Of a stretch of DNA of 9,711 nucleotides, positions 6,154-9,711 are shown in pieces. The translations under genes were made by a program, and so were the position numbers. The notes under the pieces are model-generated. The model was not told the DNA's origin. It did no database searches and was given only the letters and a program-made list of their open reading frames with translations. Location of the stretch: the NCBI GenBank assembly GCA_938075575.1, contig CALJHI010000022.1, forward strand, positions 1-9,711. The letters are read 5' to 3'. How positions within the stretch are numbered: the stretch's first letter is position 1; the number at the start of each line of letters is the position of its first letter. The DNA comes from an uncultured SAR86 cluster bacterium. Lineage in GTDB: Bacteria; Pseudomonadota; Gammaproteobacteria; Magnimaribacterales; D2472.

Positions 6154-7458
6154 ATGTTTAAAGAAGAAAAAACTAATTTAAAGACCTATCTGGTATTTAT
6201 TGATGTTCATTCTCTTAAAGACAAGCAATTAATTGATGATGCTGAGAGAGAATTTTACGACTTAGTTCTGTCATCTGGAGCAAAAATAGTTGGAAAGAGT
6301 TCGCACAAACAAAGCAAGCCTTCTATTGGGCATTTTATCAACAAGGGAAAGTTAGAAGAAATCTGCGATTCTATAAAAGGTTCAGGAATCGATCTTGTTA
6401 TTGTAAATCATAAGCTTTCAGCCTCCCAGGCAAGAAACCTAGAACTTAAACTTAAAGTTAGGGTGATTGATAAGACAGAATTAATTCTAGATATTTTTGC
6501 ATCCAGGGCCACTACACATATTGGCAAGCTTCAGGTAGAACTTGCGCAATTAAATCATTTATCTACTCGTTTAATAAGAGGTTGGACTCACTTAGAAAGG
6601 CAAAAAGGCGGCATTGGGCTAAGGGGTCCAGGCGAGACCCAATTAGAGACAGATAGAAGACTAATAGGCCACAGGATCCGAACGCTTAAAAATCGACTAT
6701 CAAAAGCCCATAAACAAAAACAGCTAAATAGTTATGCAAGAAAGAAAAGTAGAAATAGGCTTGTTGCCTTGGTTGGCTATACAAATGCAGGAAAGACAAC
6801 TTTATTTAATAGGTTAACCAACAGCTCTCAATTTGCAGCAGATAAGCTTTTTGCAACATTAGATTCTGTAACTAGGAGAAATATAGACCCCGAACTAGGT
6901 CCAATACTTTTTTCAGATACAGTTGGATTCATATCTGATCTACCAACAGAGTTAATTGAGTCATTTAAAGCAACTCTTGATGAGCTTCAGTCAGCAGATT
7001 TATTATTGCATGTAACAGACTGTTCAGATCAAGATCATGATCAAAAGATAGATGAGGTAGATGCTATTTTAAATAGTTTAGGCCTAGAAGATATCCCACA
7101 CATCATGATTAATAATAAATGTGATCTTGTTGGCTTGAGAGATCCAGAGGAAAGAAAATCTAATGATGAGGTTTGGATATCTGCTGAAAAAAATCTTGGC
7201 ATTGATCATTTAAGAGAAAGAATTAATAGAGAGCTGTTTAATGGAGTTTATAAAGGATGGGTTTCTATCGAATCATCAATGGGCAAACTAAGAGCAGAAT
7301 TATATGCAATGGGCTGCATAATTAAAGAAGAGAGTGCACGCTCAGGAGCTATTTATTTAAACATAGATATTGGTAGAGATGAGCTTGACAGACTTCTACA
7401 AAACAAGGGATTTAACATTTGCTCTGATGAGGATATACTTTTAGTAAATGAGGGATAA
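6154..7458 (+). CDS. hflX: GTPase HflX, ribosome-associated
   Basis: HflX is a translational GTPase that binds the 50S subunit and, in studied bacteria, splits stalled 70S ribosomes during stress such as heat shock. The domain order is standard. An N-terminal HflX domain (about residues 10-110) is followed by a helical linker holding the family hallmark 'GGIGLRGPGETQLETDRR' (152-169). The G domain then shows P-loop G208-x4-G213-K214-T215, G3 D255-T-V-G258, G4 N321-K-C-D324 and G5 S343-A-E. The 434-residue length matches the family (E. coli is 426). No gap or frameshift is seen. Upstream is not hfq and downstream is not hflK/hflC, the neighbours known from E. coli. Instead a doxX gene follows after 3 bases. 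A putative promoter sits immediately before the ATG, and no ribosome site is visible. Confidence 0.97.
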   Translation: MFKEEKTNLKTYLVFIDVHSLKDKQLIDDAEREFYDLVLSSGAKIVGKSSHKQSKPSIGHFINKGKLEEICDSIKGSGIDLVIVNHKLSASQARNLELKLKVRVIDKTELILDIFASRATTHIGKLQVELAQLNHLSTRLIRGWTHLERQKGGIGLRGPGETQLETDRRLIGHRIRTLKNRLSKAHKQKQLNSYARKKSRNRLVALVGYTNAGKTTLFNRLTNSSQFAADKLFATLDSVTRRNIDPELGPILFSDTVGFISDLPTELIESFKATLDELQSADLLLHVTDCSDQDHDQKIDEVDAILNSLGLEDIPHIMINNKCDLVGLRDPEERKSNDEVWISAEKNLGIDHLRERINRELFNGVYKGWVSIESSMGKLRAELYAMGCIIKEESARSGAIYLNIDIGRDELDRLLQNKGFNICSDEDILLVNEG

Positions 7459-7461
7459 ATT

Positions 7462-7884
7462 ATGAGTAAGTTAAACAGCGCATTAGATTCTCTAGCAAAA
7501 CCATTCTCAGGAGTGGCTCCATGGCTGTTAAGGTTATCGCTAGGAATTTCTTTTTTCCTTCATGGTTATCAAAAATTTCCATTACCACCACAAAAAATGG
7601 TTGTTTGGTTTGAGAGTGAAGGAATTATTTGGCCAGAACTAGTAACAAGCCTGGTTGCGCTCGGAGAAGTTATTGCTGGAGTTGGAATTATCCTTGGAGG
7701 CTTATTATTCAATCAACTAGGGAACCTCATCACAAGACTATCCGGTGGGGCAGTAGTGGTTATAATGGTAGGGGCTTTTGTAATTGCTCATCCAGACTGG
7801 TTTATTACCAAAGACCTTTTTATGAGTGAGCAAATTTTCTTATTTGTTCTAGGCCTTTATTTTGCCATCAAAGGCAATAACTAA
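7462..7884 (+). CDS. DoxX family membrane protein
   Basis: This is a 140-residue inner-membrane protein of the DoxX family with four predicted spans, at about residues 20-36, 60-83, 94-110 and 121-137. The conserved first-helix pattern is visible as R24 ... 'FFLHGYQKF' (H34, G35, K38), and the second helix carries 'LGEVIAGVGIILGG' with E69. Family members have been linked to thiol or redox stress complexes and to quinol oxidation in archaea, but most bacterial ones, including this one, have no assigned reaction. GAGGG at 7450-7454, inside the end of hflX, lies 7 bases before the ATG, one of the clearest ribosome sites in the window. The 3-base gap after hflX makes a two-gene operon very likely. 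Joint stress-related expression with hflX is an inference. Confidence 0.9.
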   Translation: MSKLNSALDSLAKPFSGVAPWLLRLSLGISFFLHGYQKFPLPPQKMVVWFESEGIIWPELVTSLVALGEVIAGVGIILGGLLFNQLGNLITRLSGGAVVVIMVGAFVIAHPDWFITKDLFMSEQIFLFVLGLYFAIKGNN

Positions 7885-7905
7885 ACACAAAGAACTTTTA
7901 AAATA

Positions 7906-7926
7906 ATACTATTTTAGAAATAGTAT
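7906..7926. repeat. Perfect 9-base inverted repeat after doxX
   Basis: ATACTATTT at 7906-7914 is repeated inverted as AAATAGTAT at 7918-7926 around a 3-base loop (TAG). It lies 21 bases after the doxX stop and 10 bases before the -35 element of the receptor promoter. The stem is long but contains only two G-C pairs and is not followed by a T-run, so it is a poor intrinsic terminator. It could mark the end of the hflX-doxX transcript or serve as an operator upstream of the receptor gene. Confidence 0.45.
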
Positions 7927-7936
7927 AAATTACTCC

Positions 7937-7965
7937 TTGCAATAGTAAATGAGAATCATTATCAT
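7937..7965 (+). promoter_or_regulatory. Putative promoter of the TonB-dependent receptor gene
   Basis: TTGCAA at 7937-7942 (four of six matches to TTGACA) and TATCAT at 7960-7965 (five of six to TATAAT) are spaced by 17 bases. Transcription would start near 7972, giving a leader of about 18 bases before the ATG at 7990. The -10 hexamer overlaps the Fur box, so bound Fur would block polymerase directly. Confidence 0.55.
7945..7963. promoter_or_regulatory. Fur box (ferric uptake regulator operator)
   Basis: The 19-base site matches the classical GATAATGATAATCATTATC operator in 16 positions. The core 15-mer at 7950-7964 (TGAGAATCATTATCA) differs from the ideal 7-1-7 palindrome TGATAATNATTATCA at one position only. 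It sits between the -35 and -10 of the receptor promoter and partly covers the -10, the standard geometry for Fe(II)-Fur repression. With a FecA-like receptor directly downstream, iron-repressed expression is a strong inference. Confidence 0.85.
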
Positions 7966-7989
7966 TTGCATTTACATGAACTTGCCATT

Positions 7990-9711
7990 ATGAAAATATT
8001 AAAAAATCAAAACAAATTGATACTAGGATTTCTTATTCTATTATCTGCTGTATCAATTACGTTTGAAGTTTTTGCTGATACTCAAGAGATTGAAACAGTA
8101 ACAATTATTGGGACAAAAGCTGATGTTAAAGAGCTTCCTGGATCAGGTGCAATAGTTTCAAACGAAGATTTATTGAAAGCCATGGATACAGATATTCATA
8201 AAATATTGTCAGCAGTTCCCGGAGTATATTTTAGAGCTGAAGATGGTTACGGCCTAAGACCAAATATATCTATAAGAGGAACATCCATTGATAGGTCAGC
8301 CAAAATTACTTTAATGGAAGATGGAATACTTATTGCGCCAGCTCCGTACACATCGTCTTCAGCATATTATTTTCCAACAACTGGGAGAATTAACTCTGTA
8401 GAAGTTTTAAAAGGCCCATCATCTATCAGCCAAGGACCAAGTACAATTGGCGGCGCAATAAATATGATTAGCACACCAATCCCTGAGATAAACTCAGGAA
8501 AATTCACCCAAGAGTTTGGACAAAATGGAATGCTAAGAACTCATGCTTACTATGGAGGAGTGTCAGGAGACCTAGGCGGTCTTGTAGAAATTCATGAGCA
8601 TAAAAGCAATGGATTCGATAGCATTGCAAATGTTGGTGGCGATACAGGCTTCAATAAATCAGACATATTAATAAAAACAAGGTATGAATCCGGAGCTCAT
8701 TCATTAACATTCAAAATGCTGGAGTTAGATGAGGTTTCTGATCAATCTTATGTAGGTTTATCTGGAGTTAGTTTTAATAAAGATCCTAGAGTTAGATACG
8801 GAATGACTCAATATGATGAGATGAATAATGATGGAGATCAAAAATCACTTACTTATATGGGTGATTTTGAAAACTTTAGAGTTATAGCTTCTTCTTGGAG
8901 TAATGACTACCACAGAGACTGGTTTAAAGTGGATAAAGCTAATAATAATAACGATCACGGTGTTGGCAGTGATATTAATAGCGTTATTTCCGAAGCTAAC
9001 TCAGGAAATGCTAATGCACAAGCTATTCTTGACGGAAAGCTTGCGGTTCAGGTTAAGTTAAAACACAACAATAGATTTTATACAAACAAGGGGCATCAAT
9101 TTAAAATCATAAAAGATATCAAAAATCATAGTCTTACATTCGGATATAGGGATATGGAAGATTCTGAAAGCAGATACCAAAACTATGAGTGCTTTGATCA
9201 GGGTGCTAACGGATCTAATTCCGCATTATATGGATGTTCTACTGGTTATACTGGAAGCAATAATAGACTAAGAGTTTCTAAAGCAAGCTCTTATTACACT
9301 GAAGACAAAATAACTTTAGGTAGTTTAGTGTTAACTATAGGCTATAGATCAGAGAAATATGATCAGGTTGAAAAGAGATGGGATGATGGAACTCCAACAA
9401 GAGCAGTTCCTGCTTCTGGATACCCAAAAACTAAAATTGGCAACCACAGCACAACTGGTTTTGGTGCAACATATGATGTGAATGAAAATTTACAACTAGT
9501 TTTAGGTTTTCATGAGGGGATGACAGCAATGTTCGGTACAGATCCTGAAAAGGCAGACAATATGGAACTTGGCTTCAGATACTCTGATGGAAGTACAAGA
9601 TTTGAAACATTTTACTTTAAAAGTGACTATAAGAATTTAAGGGCTGCTTGTAAAAATTCACAAGGCGGTGATTGTGATGATGGCGATATTTTTGACGGAG
9701 GGGCGGTTGAT
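7990..9711 (+). CDS. TonB-dependent outer-membrane receptor, FecA-like, 3' end beyond window
   Basis: This is an outer-membrane beta-barrel transporter that takes up an iron complex using TonB/ExbBD energy. A signal peptide covers residues 1-29 (cleavage-like 'VFA' before D30), and a TonB-box-like 'ETVTIIG' follows at 35-41. The plug domain runs to about residue 165, with 'SIRGT' (R96-G97), 'DGILIAPAPY' from D111 and 'EVLKGP' at 138-143. The 'APAPY' and 'GPSTIGGAIN' motifs resemble ferric dicitrate receptor FecA and its relatives. The rest is barrel, including 'NMELGFRYSDG' near the window end. Close cysteine pairs C401/C416 and C554/C562 may staple extracellular loops. The frame stays open for 574 codons to the last base, and related receptors are about 700 residues, so roughly 100-150 residues are missing. 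A Fur box lies in the promoter. No Shine-Dalgarno is visible before the ATG. Iron-related uptake is likely, but the specific ligand (citrate or other siderophore) is not determined. Confidence 0.92.
   Translation, partial: MKILKNQNKLILGFLILLSAVSITFEVFADTQEIETVTIIGTKADVKELPGSGAIVSNEDLLKAMDTDIHKILSAVPGVYFRAEDGYGLRPNISIRGTSIDRSAKITLMEDGILIAPAPYTSSSAYYFPTTGRINSVEVLKGPSSISQGPSTIGGAINMISTPIPEINSGKFTQEFGQNGMLRTHAYYGGVSGDLGGLVEIHEHKSNGFDSIANVGGDTGFNKSDILIKTRYESGAHSLTFKMLELDEVSDQSYVGLSGVSFNKDPRVRYGMTQYDEMNNDGDQKSLTYMGDFENFRVIASSWSNDYHRDWFKVDKANNNNDHGVGSDINSVISEANSGNANAQAILDGKLAVQVKLKHNNRFYTNKGHQFKIIKDIKNHSLTFGYRDMEDSESRYQNYECFDQGANGSNSALYGCSTGYTGSNNRLRVSKASSYYTEDKITLGSLVLTIGYRSEKYDQVEKRWDDGTPTRAVPASGYPKTKIGNHSTTGFGATYDVNENLQLVLGFHEGMTAMFGTDPEKADNMELGFRYSDGSTRFETFYFKSDYKNLRAACKNSQGGDCDDGDIFDGGAVD

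Noticed and set aside
7629..7829. 66-codon + strand frame inside doxX
   Set aside because: It is a shifted frame over the conserved DoxX helices, with an implausible composition (clustered C, W and R).

Overview
The window is AT-rich DNA with densely packed genes, from what looks like a Gram-negative bacterium. It carries an outer-membrane TonB-dependent receptor, signal peptides and a Fur-type operator. The combination of low GC, very short intergenic gaps, a PhyH-family dioxygenase, an AGMO/sterol-desaturase-like membrane enzyme and a TonB receptor recalls streamlined marine Gammaproteobacteria such as SAR86. That placement is an inference from gene content and composition, not from a phylogenetic marker.

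Left part (15-5002, all + strand). A phosphatidylserine synthase (pssA) is followed by a membrane di-iron hydroxylase of the sterol desaturase/fatty acid hydroxylase superfamily. Next comes a likely transcription unit of a PhyH-type Fe(II)/2-oxoglutarate dioxygenase and, 4 bases later, an exported YtcJ-type amidohydrolase. Two enzyme families often linked to lipid or terpenoid substrates and one secreted hydrolase sit beside a phospholipid gene. A lipid-related role for the block is plausible, but no substrate can be read from the sequence.

Middle part (5003-6153). A secreted protein of unknown family (5079-5663) is followed by a 42-residue lysine-rich ORF (5669-5797). The stretch from 5798 to 6153 has no long gene. 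On the minus strand it holds two candidate small ORFs: a 23-residue single-membrane-segment peptide (5805-5876) and a lysine-rich peptide (5945-6073) whose only sensibly placed start is an ATT behind AAGGAG. Small inverted repeats lie at the convergent junction and between the two minus-strand ORFs. This is the least explained part of the window.

Right part (6154-9711, + strand). The ribosome-associated GTPase HflX is followed 3 bases later by a DoxX-family membrane protein. After a hairpin, a promoter overlapped by a near-consensus Fur box drives a FecA-like TonB-dependent receptor, which runs off the window end after 574 codons. This last gene is a clear iron-repressed outer-membrane transporter candidate.

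Several genes (815, 5079, 6154) lack a visible Shine-Dalgarno sequence and have a -10-like hexamer 7-9 bases before the ATG, which hints at leaderless transcripts. No tRNA, rRNA, CRISPR array or insertion sequence was seen.
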